From CADCTM01 sp049671305 (GTDB lineage Bacteria; Cyanobacteriota; Cyanobacteriia; Cyanobacteriales; Coleofasciculaceae): a DNA stretch of 64,000 nt. This document shows positions 44,313 to 52,724 of the stretch, piece after piece. Under the pieces are notes generated by a model. The model saw only the letters and a program-made list of their open reading frames with translations, did not search any database and had not been told where the DNA came from. The translations under genes and the position numbers were made by a program. How positions within the stretch are numbered: the stretch's first letter is position 1; every line of letters begins with the position of its first letter. Where the stretch lies: contig JBATUR010000122.1 of assembly GCA_049671305.1 (NCBI GenBank), forward strand, positions 1 through 64,000, written 5' to 3'.

Positions 44313-44657
44313 ATGGAAATTCAAACTGAAGATTACAGCATTTTTTACGAATTATCTACTGAAACAATCACCTGCAAAGGTTCACTACGGCTAGGTGGCA
44401 TGGAGGAGTATGAACCAATTGTCAATTTACTCAATCAGCTAGCTGAGAAAGAACCGTCAAAAATTACTTTAAATCTGCAAAAGCTAGAGTTTTTAAACAG
44501 TTCCGGCATAAATGTTCTATCAAAGTACGTGATTAAAGTGCGTCAAAAAGGCACAATTGAAATGGTTGTTCAAGGCTCTAAAGATATTCCTTGGCAGGGG
44601 AAATCCTTAAAAAACTTACAGCGATTGATGCCAGCTTTACAGTTAGAATTGAACTAA
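44313..44657 (+). CDS. STAS-like partner-switching protein (slr1659-like)
   Basis: A 114-residue single-domain protein with the STAS-type segment KITLNLQKLEFLNSSGINVLSKYV. The Asn-Ser-Ser-Gly tetrad matches the phosphorylated-serine loop of SpoIIAA-type anti-sigma antagonists. It is the expected substrate of both the upstream kinase fold and the SpoIIE phosphatase. Its final effector, a sigma factor, enzyme or the adjacent cyclase, cannot be told. It lies 41 bases after the kinase-like gene and 62 bases before the cyclase gene. Confidence 0.85.
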   Translation: MEIQTEDYSIFYELSTETITCKGSLRLGGMEEYEPIVNLLNQLAEKEPSKITLNLQKLEFLNSSGINVLSKYVIKVRQKGTIEMVVQGSKDIPWQGKSLKNLQRLMPALQLELN

Positions 44658-44719
44658 TACATCTCAGGTGCATTGTAATACAAGTAATACTATTTTTGTC
44701 AAAATAAAATACAAGGACG

Positions 44720-46318
44720 ATGCACATTCAAGATTTATCAACAGAATATTTACTTCTAGAAGTAGAAAAACTTCGTAGAGAATTAGAAGTTTTAAAACAA
44801 GACAAAATTGATGTAGAACTCTTACTAGAAACAACGCTTGCTCATGCTGATGCTATTGAAATTGAGTTGCATGAGTCGAACCAAAAATTACAAACTGAAA
44901 TTATTGAGCGCCAACGTGCTGAAGCGATACTTCAACTTTTAACTGAACAATTACGAAGTTTTTTAGCTAAAGCAAATAAAGATAAAGAAGACTTAGAAAT
45001 CATACTAGAAACAACAACCGAACATGGCGATTTAGTAGGTAATTTATTGCATGATCAAGCTGCTGCAACAAGAAAAGCAAGTGAAAGAAATTTAGCTCAA
45101 TTTCTGGAAGCTGTGCCCGTGGGTGTAATAGTTCTAAATGCTCAAGGTAAGTATTATTATGGCAATCGCATCGCCAATCAAATTCTTGGCAAAGACTGCT
45201 TATTATCCATTGATTATGAGGATTTGACTAGGGATTGTCAAATTTTTATTACCGGAACTAATCAGCGATATCCTGTTGACCAACTTCCTGGCAAAAGAGC
45301 TCTTAAAGGCGAAAGTACTAGCGTTGATAACTTGGAGCTTCGTAAAGAAAACCAAGTAATTTTTTTAGAATCTTGGGGAACACCGATTTTTGATGAAAAG
45401 AGTAATATTGCCTATGCAATTGTCGCTTTTCAAGATATCAGTCAGCGCAAACAATCAGAATCTGAACGTCAAAAATTTACTGATGAACTGTTTAATATTA
45501 ATGAGGCTTTATCTCGTTTTGTGCCACGTCAATTTCTTCAGTTTCTCAATAAAGAAAGTATTGTAGATGTCACAATTGGCGACCAAGTTCAGCAAGAAAT
45601 GTCAGTACTATTTGCTGATATTCGCAACTTTACTGGTTTGTCAGAAACTATGACTCCTCAAGAAAATTTTAATTTTATTAATGCTTATTTATCTCGTATG
45701 GAACCTGCGGTTATCGAAAATCATGGCTTTATTGATAAATACATCGGTGATGAAATTATGGCACTATTTAGTGGTGGTGCTGATAATGCGGTTAAAGCCG
45801 GAATTAGTATGCTCAAAAGACTAACTGAATACAATCAACATCGCGCTGAATCTGACTACGATCTGCTCAAAATTGGTATTGGTATTAATACTGGTTCTTT
45901 GATGTTGGGAACAGTTGGCGGCACTTCTCGCATGGATAGTACAGTAATTAGTGATTCTGTAAATTTAGCCTCTCGCATTGAAAAATTGACTAGGCATTAT
46001 GGTACATCTCTACTAATTTCTCACCACACTTTTTTTGAGTTAGAAGATACGAGTTTATATGCTTTCCGTATTATTGACCGTTTAAAAGTCAGAGGAAAAT
46101 TAGAAACTGTCAGTATTTATGAAGTATTTGATGCCGAAGATCCGGAAATTTATCAAGGCAAGTTGGCGACAAAACAAGAATTTGAGCAAGCTTTGTTACT
46201 TTATCATTTAGGTGCTTATAAAGATGCAGCACAACTTTTTGGACATTGCCTGTTTCTCAACCCCAATGATACCGTAGCTCAAATTTATCGCAAGCTATGT
46301 AAAAAACGTCTCACTTAA
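44720..46318 (+). CDS. Class III adenylate/guanylate cyclase with coiled coil and PAS domain
   Basis: A 532-residue soluble protein. Residues 1-125 are a long coiled coil with an internally duplicated motif (about 28-52 and 88-112, with LLETTLAHAD and ILETTTEHGD). A PAS domain spans about 125-245 and the cyclase domain about 285-480. Catalytic metals bind Asp300 (LFADIRNFTG) and Asp344 (YIGDEIMALF). Lys340 in FIDKYIGDE and a Thr in STVISDSVN suggest ATP as substrate. A C-terminal TPR-like stretch follows (about 485-525). It is the last gene of the partner-switching operon, so its activity may be governed by the STAS protein. Confidence 0.92.
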   Translation: MHIQDLSTEYLLLEVEKLRRELEVLKQDKIDVELLLETTLAHADAIEIELHESNQKLQTEIIERQRAEAILQLLTEQLRSFLAKANKDKEDLEIILETTTEHGDLVGNLLHDQAAATRKASERNLAQFLEAVPVGVIVLNAQGKYYYGNRIANQILGKDCLLSIDYEDLTRDCQIFITGTNQRYPVDQLPGKRALKGESTSVDNLELRKENQVIFLESWGTPIFDEKSNIAYAIVAFQDISQRKQSESERQKFTDELFNINEALSRFVPRQFLQFLNKESIVDVTIGDQVQQEMSVLFADIRNFTGLSETMTPQENFNFINAYLSRMEPAVIENHGFIDKYIGDEIMALFSGGADNAVKAGISMLKRLTEYNQHRAESDYDLLKIGIGINTGSLMLGTVGGTSRMDSTVISDSVNLASRIEKLTRHYGTSLLISHHTFFELEDTSLYAFRIIDRLKVRGKLETVSIYEVFDAEDPEIYQGKLATKQEFEQALLLYHLGAYKDAAQLFGHCLFLNPNDTVAQIYRKLCKKRLT

Positions 46319-46434
46319 ATAGTATATTGGTTGAAGTTGCATATCCAAGACCTGGAATTAATTATAAAAATAATTTGCCAGCAAACCTAAGATAGTAGTA
46401 ATATTATAGATTGTGTCCTTATTTAAAACAAATC

Positions 46435-46632
46435 ATGCCTAAACTAAAAACCCGCAAAGCGGCGGCAAAGCGTTTTAGAGCAACCGGCACTGGCAAAATC
46501 AGACGCCGTAAAGCTTTTAAAAACCATATGCTAGAGCATAAAAAGTCTGCTCGTCTGCGTCGTTTGTCTCAACTGACTTTAGTCCATGAAAGTGATGAAG
46601 AAAATGTCCGCTTGATGCTGCCTTATTTATAA
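46435..46632 (+). CDS. rpmI: 50S ribosomal protein L35
   Basis: 65 residues from the ATG at 46435 (MPKLKTRKAAAKRFRATG), the universal L35 start; an in-frame start 24 bases upstream is not used. Very basic, ends SDEENVRLMLPYL. L35 binds 23S rRNA in the large subunit. Paired with rplT 62 bases downstream, the usual bacterial order; infC is not adjacent here. Confidence 0.97.
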   Translation: MPKLKTRKAAAKRFRATGTGKIRRRKAFKNHMLEHKKSARLRRLSQLTLVHESDEENVRLMLPYL

Positions 46633-46694
46633 AGATTAAAGTCAGGCGCTTTTGATTATCCCATCACTAAATAACCAACTACTAACAACCAAAC

Positions 46695-47051
46695 ATGACA
46701 AGAGTAAAACGCGGTAATGTCGCTCGTAAGCGACGTAAAAAAATTCTCAAACTTGCTAAGGGTTTTCGGGGTTCACACTCCACCCTATTTCGTACAGCAA
46801 ATCAACAGGTGATGAAGGCGTTACGGAATGCCTACCGCGATCGCAAAAAGCGTAAGCGTGATTTTCGTCGCCTCTGGATTACCCGCATTAATGCCGCAGC
46901 ACGTCAAAATGGCGTAAGCTATAGCCAGTTGACTGGTTTAATGAAAAAAGCCGACATCCAGATCAATCGTAAAATGCTGGCACAATTGGCAGTTCTTGAT
47001 CCCACTAGCTTTACAAAAGTGGTGGAACTTGCAACCCAATCAAAGGCATAG
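46695..47051 (+). CDS. rplT: 50S ribosomal protein L20
   Basis: A 118-residue protein of normal length with the L20 signatures MTRVKRGNVARKRRKKILK and KALRNAYRDRKKRKRDFRR, and the C-terminal globular domain ending VVELATQSKA. L20 binds 23S rRNA early in assembly and in some bacteria represses its own operon; no such leader structure was identified. Second gene of the rpmI-rplT operon. Confidence 0.97.
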   Translation: MTRVKRGNVARKRRKKILKLAKGFRGSHSTLFRTANQQVMKALRNAYRDRKKRKRDFRRLWITRINAAARQNGVSYSQLTGLMKKADIQINRKMLAQLAVLDPTSFTKVVELATQSKA

Positions 47052-47160
47052 ATCTTAGTTTTTGGTAATACAAGCTTAATCGCTTCATTACTCAAAAGAC
47101 CAGCAAACTATAAAGCAGTTAACCAATGACTGGTATGGTGCTTGACAAAAAGGCACTTAT

Positions 47161-47940
47161 ATGATAAGGAACAAGTTCTTCAGCTTGATCGTAATTGGAG
47201 TAGTGGGGATGTCGTCTGTGGCATCCCCTCCTGCTTGGAGTGCCACTTTTAATGAGATACAGGCGCGAGGCAAGCTAGTTGTTGGCGTCAAAGATAATTT
47301 GCGTCCTTTGGGCTTTCGTGACGCTACAGGCAACTTACAGGGCTTAGAAATCGACATTGCCAAGCGTCTGGCTGAGGAATTGTTAGGAAAAGCTGATGCA
47401 GTCGTTTTGCAGCCGGTTAAGAATATTGACCGCTTAAATATGGTGATCGACGATAAAGTAGATTTAGCGATCGCCAGAGTCACACAAAACGAGTCTCGCT
47501 TACGAATAGTAGACCTCAGTAGACCATACTACATGGATGGCACAAGCTTAATTACCAAAGATGCTTCAGTCAAACAAGTCAGTGATTTAAGCACAAAAGC
47601 GATCGCAGTTCTCAAAAGTTCTAGCACAATTGCCATCATCAAATACGCCTTACCCACAGCCAAACTAGTAGGAGTCAACTCATACCAAGAAGCACGCACC
47701 CTGCTAGAAAACGGCACTGCCAGCGCTTTTGCCGCCGATGCTAGCATTTTGACAGGTTGGGTGCAAGACTATCCTCAGTATCGCCTGCTACCCGCCAAGC
47801 TTTCCAGCGAAGCCTTGTGTATAGTCATGCCCAAAGGGTTGCAGTATACAGCATTGCAAGAGCGCGTCAATCAAGCTATCCTACGTTGGCAAGCCTCTGG
47901 TTGGTTAGCCGAACGTGTTGCCGCTTGGGGTTTACCATAG
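47161..47940 (+). CDS. Extracellular solute-binding protein family 3
   Basis: A 259-residue protein with a signal peptide (about 1-26, FSLIVIGVVGMSSVASPPAWSA-like core, no lipobox). The type 3 binding fold shows IQARGKLVVGVKDNLRPLGF, LQGLEIDIAKRLAEELLG, the hinge segment VDLAIARVTQNESRLRIVDLS and DGTSLITKD. Such proteins bind polar amino acids or related small solutes in the periplasm for an ABC transporter. No permease or ATPase gene is adjacent, so it either serves a distant transporter or acts as a sensor. Substrate unknown. Confidence 0.88.
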   Translation: MIRNKFFSLIVIGVVGMSSVASPPAWSATFNEIQARGKLVVGVKDNLRPLGFRDATGNLQGLEIDIAKRLAEELLGKADAVVLQPVKNIDRLNMVIDDKVDLAIARVTQNESRLRIVDLSRPYYMDGTSLITKDASVKQVSDLSTKAIAVLKSSSTIAIIKYALPTAKLVGVNSYQEARTLLENGTASAFAADASILTGWVQDYPQYRLLPAKLSSEALCIVMPKGLQYTALQERVNQAILRWQASGWLAERVAAWGLP

Positions 47941-47979
47941 ATAAAGATAAGAATCGCACTATTAACTTAACTAAAAATC

Positions 47980-48507
47980 ATGGAAAATTCGCTTCCTCTT
48001 GTTTATTTATCAGTACTACTAGGGCTACTGGCTTTTGCAGGTGTTTCAGTAATTCGTCAAGTCCTCAAAACCCGTAAAGTTGAAACTGCCCTGACACGAT
48101 TGGAAAAAAAGCTAAAAGAAGAAAGAGGCACTGTTCAAGAATACTACGAATTGGGCAGTATTTATTCAGACAAAAAAATGTTCGCCCAATCAATTATGCT
48201 GTTTCAAAAAGCCATTAAAGGCGTAGATGCTGAAGAAGAAAACCTAGCACCAGTGCATAATGCCTTGGGTTTTGCTTACTTTTGCCAAGAACAGTATGAT
48301 ATTGCCATTCGTGAGTATAAAGAAGCCTTGAGAGCCAATCCTGAGTATGTTACGGCACTTAATAACTTAGGTCATGTTTATGAGAAGAAAAAATTAACGA
48401 ATCAAGCCTTACAAATGTATGAAGAAGCTTTAAAATATGAGCCAAACAATGTGATTTCTAAGCGTCGAGCAGAATCTCTACGAAAACGTCTTGTAACATC
48501 AGCTTAA
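47980..48507 (+). CDS. Membrane-anchored TPR protein
   Basis: A 175-residue protein with one N-terminal membrane helix (about 5-25, LVYLSVLLGLLAFAGVSVI), a basic coiled-coil-like linker (about 28-50), and about three TPR units (55-165), including NALGFAYFCQEQYDIAIREYKEAL and NNLGHVYEKKKLTNQAL. Similar small anchored TPR proteins in cyanobacteria assist photosystem or pigment-complex assembly (the Ycf37 type), but I cannot confirm identity. A strong hairpin terminator follows 13 bases after the stop. Confidence 0.85.
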   Translation: MENSLPLVYLSVLLGLLAFAGVSVIRQVLKTRKVETALTRLEKKLKEERGTVQEYYELGSIYSDKKMFAQSIMLFQKAIKGVDAEEENLAPVHNALGFAYFCQEQYDIAIREYKEALRANPEYVTALNNLGHVYEKKKLTNQALQMYEEALKYEPNNVISKRRAESLRKRLVTSA

Positions 48508-48519
48508 AACTAACTTATA

Positions 48520-48552
48520 AGAAACCCGACTTTTACAAAAAGTCGGGTTTCT
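48520..48552. terminator. Bidirectional hairpin terminator (AAACCCGACTTTT type)
   Basis: AGAAACCCGACTTTT and its exact complement form a 15-bp perfect stem with a 3-base loop (ACA). It lies between the convergent ends of the TPR gene (48507) and the recQ gene (48585) and can serve both. It belongs to the CCCGACTT hairpin type also seen at 35612-35640 and 57503-57567. Confidence 0.75.
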
Positions 48553-48584
48553 ATCTTTCACAGATCATTTAGGTTTGCTACATA

Positions 48585-50039
48585 TCATCTCAAACAATTG
48601 TCACAGCTATTACATTTAAATTCATTTCCTTGTTTGTGAAAACCAAACGCCTCTAACAAAAATTGCCAACGACACTTACGAGTTATTGAATATTGCTTCA
48701 TTGGAGACGGCACCGGCTTCTGAAAAATATTTAATCCCAGTTTTGTCGGTTCTTCAGATAAGCATTTGCGATAATGAAAAGGGTCAATCCATTCTAATTG
48801 ACCAGCGCTATAAAGCAAAGACAAAGCAACAGCACCATCCCGAAATTGTTTTGATATTGTAGCAATTTCTCCTTTGACTGGTAACTTTTTTACTAACTGT
48901 TGGGAGTTTTGATATTGCGAGTACAATTTATCATTAAAAAACTGCCTTTGCTGGCGATCATCCGGATATAGCCAGCCCGTAGGTTCACATACTAACATTA
49001 AAGCCTCCGCTGGCTTACCATCCCTGCCGCCTCGACCGACTTCTTGAACATATTCAGATAACAATAGAGGAGACTGAAAATGGATAACCCAGCGCACATT
49101 AGCTTTATTTATACCCATACCAAAAGCACAAGTACAAATAATAAACTGGCTTTTTCCACTTAACCAGCTAACTTCTATTTCGCGACGTTCTTCTGCACTT
49201 AAGCCAGCATGATAAGCTGTAGTTCTATATGATAATGACTGCAACCATTCTGCCAACTCTTCAGCATCTTTCCGGGAACGAACATACACTAATCCCGTTT
49301 GATTTGAGTGTGCTTTAATAAACTTTAATAACTGTTGTTTGCGTCCTTTCGGAGTCCATACAATTTGGACTTTTAAGCTAAGATTTTTTCGGAAAGGATT
49401 GATTAAAAAAAGCTGCGGTTGTTGTAATTGTAAGACCTTTTGCAGAGTTTTTTGAACTGTAGGATCAGCCGTTGCCGTAAAAGCCGCAATACTAATTTTT
49501 GTCCCTGGTGGCTTACACTTAAGTAAAGCTGGACGTACTGCACCCAAACGCATATAAGCTGGTCGAAAAGTCTCTCCCCATTGCACTAAACAATGTGCTT
49601 CATCTAAAATTAAACCATTAATCTTGAGCCGTGGATGGCATAATCTTTCCCAGACTGGTACACTAAATAAGGTTTCTGGAGATAGATAAAGTAATCTTAG
49701 TTCCTGCCGTTCTAAAGCTTGTAGAGTTTGCTTTTTTTCCCAAGATGGCAATTCACTGTGTAAAAGTGCAGCAGGTAATTGCAGTTTTTGTAATTCCTGG
49801 ACTTGATTTTCCATTAGTGCAACCAGTGGCGAAATTATCAAGGTTAATCCAGTTTGTAATAAGGCAGGCAGTTGAAAACAAATCGATTTTCCTCCACCCG
49901 TTGGCATGACAATTAAAGCATCTTGCTTTTCTAACAAACTACGGATAATCTCACCTTGAGGATATCTAAACTCTTCATATCCCCAAATTTTCTTAAAAGC
50001 GGCACGAACTTCATTCCATGATCTAGATTTAGTTTGCAT
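48585..50039 (-). CDS. RecQ-family ATP-dependent DNA helicase, short form
   Basis: A 484-residue superfamily 2 helicase. Motif 0/I: YPQGEIIRSLLEKQDALIV and MPTGGGKSICFQLPALL; motif II LILDEAHCLVQWGETFRP (DEAH); motif III FTATADPTVQ; motif VI VQEVGRGGRDGKP. The zinc-binding module is present at the C-terminus (CRWQFLLEAFG then CNSCDNCLR). It lacks HRDC and a full winged-helix domain, so it is shorter than E. coli RecQ and resembles the short cyanobacterial form. Likely role is 3'-5' unwinding in repair and recombination. Confidence 0.93.
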   Translation of the reverse strand: MQTKSRSWNEVRAAFKKIWGYEEFRYPQGEIIRSLLEKQDALIVMPTGGGKSICFQLPALLQTGLTLIISPLVALMENQVQELQKLQLPAALLHSELPSWEKKQTLQALERQELRLLYLSPETLFSVPVWERLCHPRLKINGLILDEAHCLVQWGETFRPAYMRLGAVRPALLKCKPPGTKISIAAFTATADPTVQKTLQKVLQLQQPQLFLINPFRKNLSLKVQIVWTPKGRKQQLLKFIKAHSNQTGLVYVRSRKDAEELAEWLQSLSYRTTAYHAGLSAEERREIEVSWLSGKSQFIICTCAFGMGINKANVRWVIHFQSPLLLSEYVQEVGRGGRDGKPAEALMLVCEPTGWLYPDDRQQRQFFNDKLYSQYQNSQQLVKKLPVKGEIATISKQFRDGAVALSLLYSAGQLEWIDPFHYRKCLSEEPTKLGLNIFQKPVPSPMKQYSITRKCRWQFLLEAFGFHKQGNEFKCNSCDNCLR

Positions 50040-50351
50040 GATTAATAGTAGATGCTATGCCCAAGATACAGAATGCTACTAGTTAACGCACCCGAAAATA
50101 TACTGATTGCCAAGAAGAGTTGATCCGTCCAAACACCCGTATAATTATTTAGGTAAAACCATAGTTACAAGCAATTTTTCTGACACTTATTGCCACTCTA
50201 ACTAAGACGCAGCTCAACAATACTTAAGAAAGCTAGTTACTTTTCTACAAAAACCGCAAAGAATATCAATGAGAGTAAAAATCAAAATTAGTAGAGAAGC
50301 CTCGTACAATTAAATTCACATCTATGAGTTGACGAGGGAGATCAAAGAAGA
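50040..50351. other. Divergent intergenic region between recQ and ccmK3
   Basis: 312 AT-rich bases that must contain the promoters of the recQ gene and the ccmK3-ccmK4 pair. GAGGGAG lies 11-17 bases before the ccmK3 ATG and is the probable ribosome site. I see no clear NtcA, CcmR or other operator and no RNA gene. Confidence 0.4.
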
Positions 50352-50663
50352 ATGCCAGCAGCAGTTGGAACAATTGAAACGTTAGGTTTTCCGTCGGTGC
50401 TAGCAGCAGCAGACGCAATGGTAAAAGCTGGCGCCGTTACTCTGGTTTATTACGGTTTGGCAGAAAGAGGTAACTTTATCGTTTCTGTGCGAGGCAAAAT
50501 TTCTGAAGTCAAAGCGGCAGTAGAGGCAGGACTTGAAGCGGTAGAGAAAACCTTTGGCGGTAAAGTAATGGCTTACTATATCATTCCCAATCCTAATGAA
50601 AATGTGGTTGAGGTTATGCCTATTGAATATACCGCAAAAGTTGAACGATTCAGAACCTATTAA
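50352..50663 (+). CDS. ccmK3: Carboxysome shell protein CcmK3
   Basis: A 103-residue single BMC-domain protein: GTIETLGFPSVLAAADAMVK, then YYGLAERGNFIVSVRGKISEV, and the end YIIPNPNENVVEVMPIEY. The pore-loop region (LAERGN) lacks the Lys-Ile-Gly-Ser of CcmK1/2, as is usual in CcmK3. CcmK3 forms mixed hexamers with CcmK4 in beta-carboxysome shells rather than hexamers of its own. It lies 146 bases upstream of ccmK4, the standard satellite locus apart from the main ccm operon. Confidence 0.92.
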   Translation: MPAAVGTIETLGFPSVLAAADAMVKAGAVTLVYYGLAERGNFIVSVRGKISEVKAAVEAGLEAVEKTFGGKVMAYYIIPNPNENVVEVMPIEYTAKVERFRTY

Positions 50664-50809
50664 AATCAAGCATTAGCATCGGTAATCTTACAATTAGACT
50701 GTTGAAAAGCCAGAAAACCGAAAAGAATAAGCATTTCTGTTCCCAAAGGTCAAGAAGATTCGTAAAATAAATCCTTGGCACACACCATTCATCGAGAAGG
50801 AGATAAATA

Positions 50810-51166
50810 ATGTCATCAGTAGCGGTTGGGGCGCTTGAAACAAAAGGCTTTCCTGCTGTATTAGCAGCAGCGGATGCTATGGTCAAAGCAGGTCGAGTCA
50901 CCTTAGTTGGTTATATCCGGGTTGGTAGCGCCCGCTTTACCGTGAATATACGGGGGGACGTTTCGGAAGTTAAAACGGCAATGGCGGCGGGAATTGATGC
51001 CGTAGAAAACGTTTTTGGTGGAGTTGTCGAATCGTGGGTAATCATTCCACGACCCGATCCTAACGTCGAATGCGTACTGCCGATCGCCTTTAGCGAAGAA
51101 GTCGAACAGTACCGAGATGCCGTCGAAAACCCGTTAGTCAGATCCGGAAACACCTTTTCCAGATAA
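50810..51166 (+). CDS. ccmK4: Carboxysome shell protein CcmK4
   Basis: A 118-residue BMC-domain protein: VGALETKGFPAVLAAADAMVK, pore loop GYIRVGSARFTVNI, and VIIPRPDPNVECVLPIAFSE. The Arg-Val-Gly-Ser pore and a C-terminal extension beyond CcmK2 length are typical of CcmK4. Together with CcmK3 it tunes shell permeability to bicarbonate and sugar phosphates. A good GAGAAGGAG ribosome site lies before the ATG. The next gene begins 17 bases after the stop and may be co-transcribed. Confidence 0.94.
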   Translation: MSSVAVGALETKGFPAVLAAADAMVKAGRVTLVGYIRVGSARFTVNIRGDVSEVKTAMAAGIDAVENVFGGVVESWVIIPRPDPNVECVLPIAFSEEVEQYRDAVENPLVRSGNTFSR

Positions 51167-51183
51167 CTAAAACGGCGCAAAGT

Positions 51184-51915
51184 GTGAATCGCATTTCAAT
51201 CATCATCCCAACTCTCAACGAGGCAGGCAGCTTGGGAAACACCCTGCAACAATTAAGCATCCTCGCGCCTGCCCCCTGGGAAGTGTTAGTGGTAGATGGA
51301 GGCAGCACAGATGAAACTGTGGCAATTGCTCAAAAAGCCGGGGCGCAAGTCATCACCTCACAGGAGCAAGGACGTTCAATGCAGATGAATCAAGGCGCTG
51401 TTGCCGCAACAGGTGATCTGCTGTGCTTTCTCCACGCTGACACCATCGTACCCCTTGATCTAGGGGCAGTCATTGAGCAAACCTTAGCAGATAAAACCAT
51501 TGCTGGTGGTGGTTTTATTTCCTTGATGACTGGTTCTGTAACAACACGTTGGGGAGTATCGTTACACAACTACCTCAAAACCTATTACGCGCCCTTGTTA
51601 TTTCGTCCTCACTTATTTTTCAAAGGCTTACGCTTATTATTTGGCGACCAAGTAATATTTTGTCGCCGTGCTGATTTTTGGGCAGTCGGCGGCTTTAATA
51701 TTGCCATGCCCATTATGGAGGAAGCCGACTTATGCCTAAAACTGGTAAAGTTAGGGCGAATTTGTCAAGTTAATCGCATCGTTCAAACTAGCGATCGCCG
51801 TGTAGCACATTGGGGTTCTTTCAAAGCAACGCTCATTTATCTTTCAATTGGCTTGCTTTGGGGCTTAGGCGTCCCAGCAACCTACCTGAAGCAGTTTTAT
51901 GAAGACATTCGTTAA
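51184..51915 (+). CDS. Glycosyltransferase, TIGR04283 family (GT2)
   Basis: A 243-residue GT-A fold protein from a GTG. Nucleotide-binding start ISIIIPTLNEAGSLGNTL, VLVVDGGSTDETVAIA, metal-binding motif FLHADTIVP (Asp-x-Asp analogue HADT) and GDQVIFCRRADFWAVGGF are typical of the family. No transmembrane segment except a weak hydrophobic C-terminus. The acceptor is unknown; family members occur near carotenoid or lipid genes in some cyanobacteria. It sits between ccmK4 (17 bases) and pgl (8 bases), an unusual setting. Confidence 0.88.
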   Translation: MNRISIIIPTLNEAGSLGNTLQQLSILAPAPWEVLVVDGGSTDETVAIAQKAGAQVITSQEQGRSMQMNQGAVAATGDLLCFLHADTIVPLDLGAVIEQTLADKTIAGGGFISLMTGSVTTRWGVSLHNYLKTYYAPLLFRPHLFFKGLRLLFGDQVIFCRRADFWAVGGFNIAMPIMEEADLCLKLVKLGRICQVNRIVQTSDRRVAHWGSFKATLIYLSIGLLWGLGVPATYLKQFYEDIR

Positions 51916-51923
51916 CAAATTTT

Positions 51924-52649
51924 ATGAAAAAAATACTTGAAGTATTACCAGACAAAACAGCCTTAATTGAGCGATCGCTCACAGTCGTCCTCGAAAAGCT
52001 ACAAACCGCCATAAAATCCCATGACCGCGCCACCATTGCCCTAGCAGGCGGCGGCACACCCAAACCCCTCTACGAAGCCCTCGCCCAATCCAATCTGCCC
52101 TGGGACAAAATACACGTCTTTTGGGGTGATGAACGCTACGTCCCTGCCGAACATCCCGACAGCAATCAAGGCATGGCACGTCAAGCTTGGTTAAACAAAG
52201 TTGACATCCCCGCCGCCAACATTCACCCCATGCCCACCACCGGCAGCAGTCCTAGCGCCGATGCTGCCCAGCATGAAACCGAGCTACAAGACTTCTTTGG
52301 GACATCTCCAGGCACGTTTCCCGCATTTGATGTCATTTTGCTAGGAATTGGCGACGATGCCCATACCGCCTCACTATTTCCCCACACAGACGCCCTGCAA
52401 GTACAAGACAAATTAGTTACAGTTGGCAACAAAGATGGTCAACCCCGCATCACCTTTACCGTACCCCTAATTAACCAAGCTAACTGTGTAATTTTTATCG
52501 TGGCAGGAAGCAGCAAACGCCCCGCCCTGGCTCAGATTTTTGCTCAAGAAGCTGACCCAATGCACTATCCTTCTCGGTTAATCCAACCACAAGGGGAACT
52601 TTGGTGGCTCTTAGAAAAGGAAGCAGGTCAAGAGTTAGGCACACTCTAA
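51924..52649 (+). CDS. pgl: 6-phosphogluconolactonase
   Basis: A 241-residue enzyme of normal length that hydrolyses 6-phosphogluconolactone in the oxidative pentose phosphate pathway, the main dark NADPH source in cyanobacteria. Signatures: IALAGGGTPKPLYEAL, HVFWGDERYVPAEHPDSN and LLGIGDDAHTASLFPH. All phosphate- and lactone-binding residues seem intact. Eight bases after the glycosyltransferase stop, so probably in the same transcript, which could extend back to ccmK4. Confidence 0.95.
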   Translation: MKKILEVLPDKTALIERSLTVVLEKLQTAIKSHDRATIALAGGGTPKPLYEALAQSNLPWDKIHVFWGDERYVPAEHPDSNQGMARQAWLNKVDIPAANIHPMPTTGSSPSADAAQHETELQDFFGTSPGTFPAFDVILLGIGDDAHTASLFPHTDALQVQDKLVTVGNKDGQPRITFTVPLINQANCVIFIVAGSSKRPALAQIFAQEADPMHYPSRLIQPQGELWWLLEKEAGQELGTL

Positions 52650-52724
52650 AAAATGAGTCAAGTGAGCATTGGCTGTGCTTTCATAAGGAAGATAAATACT
52701 GATTGCCGAAAGCAAGTAAATACT

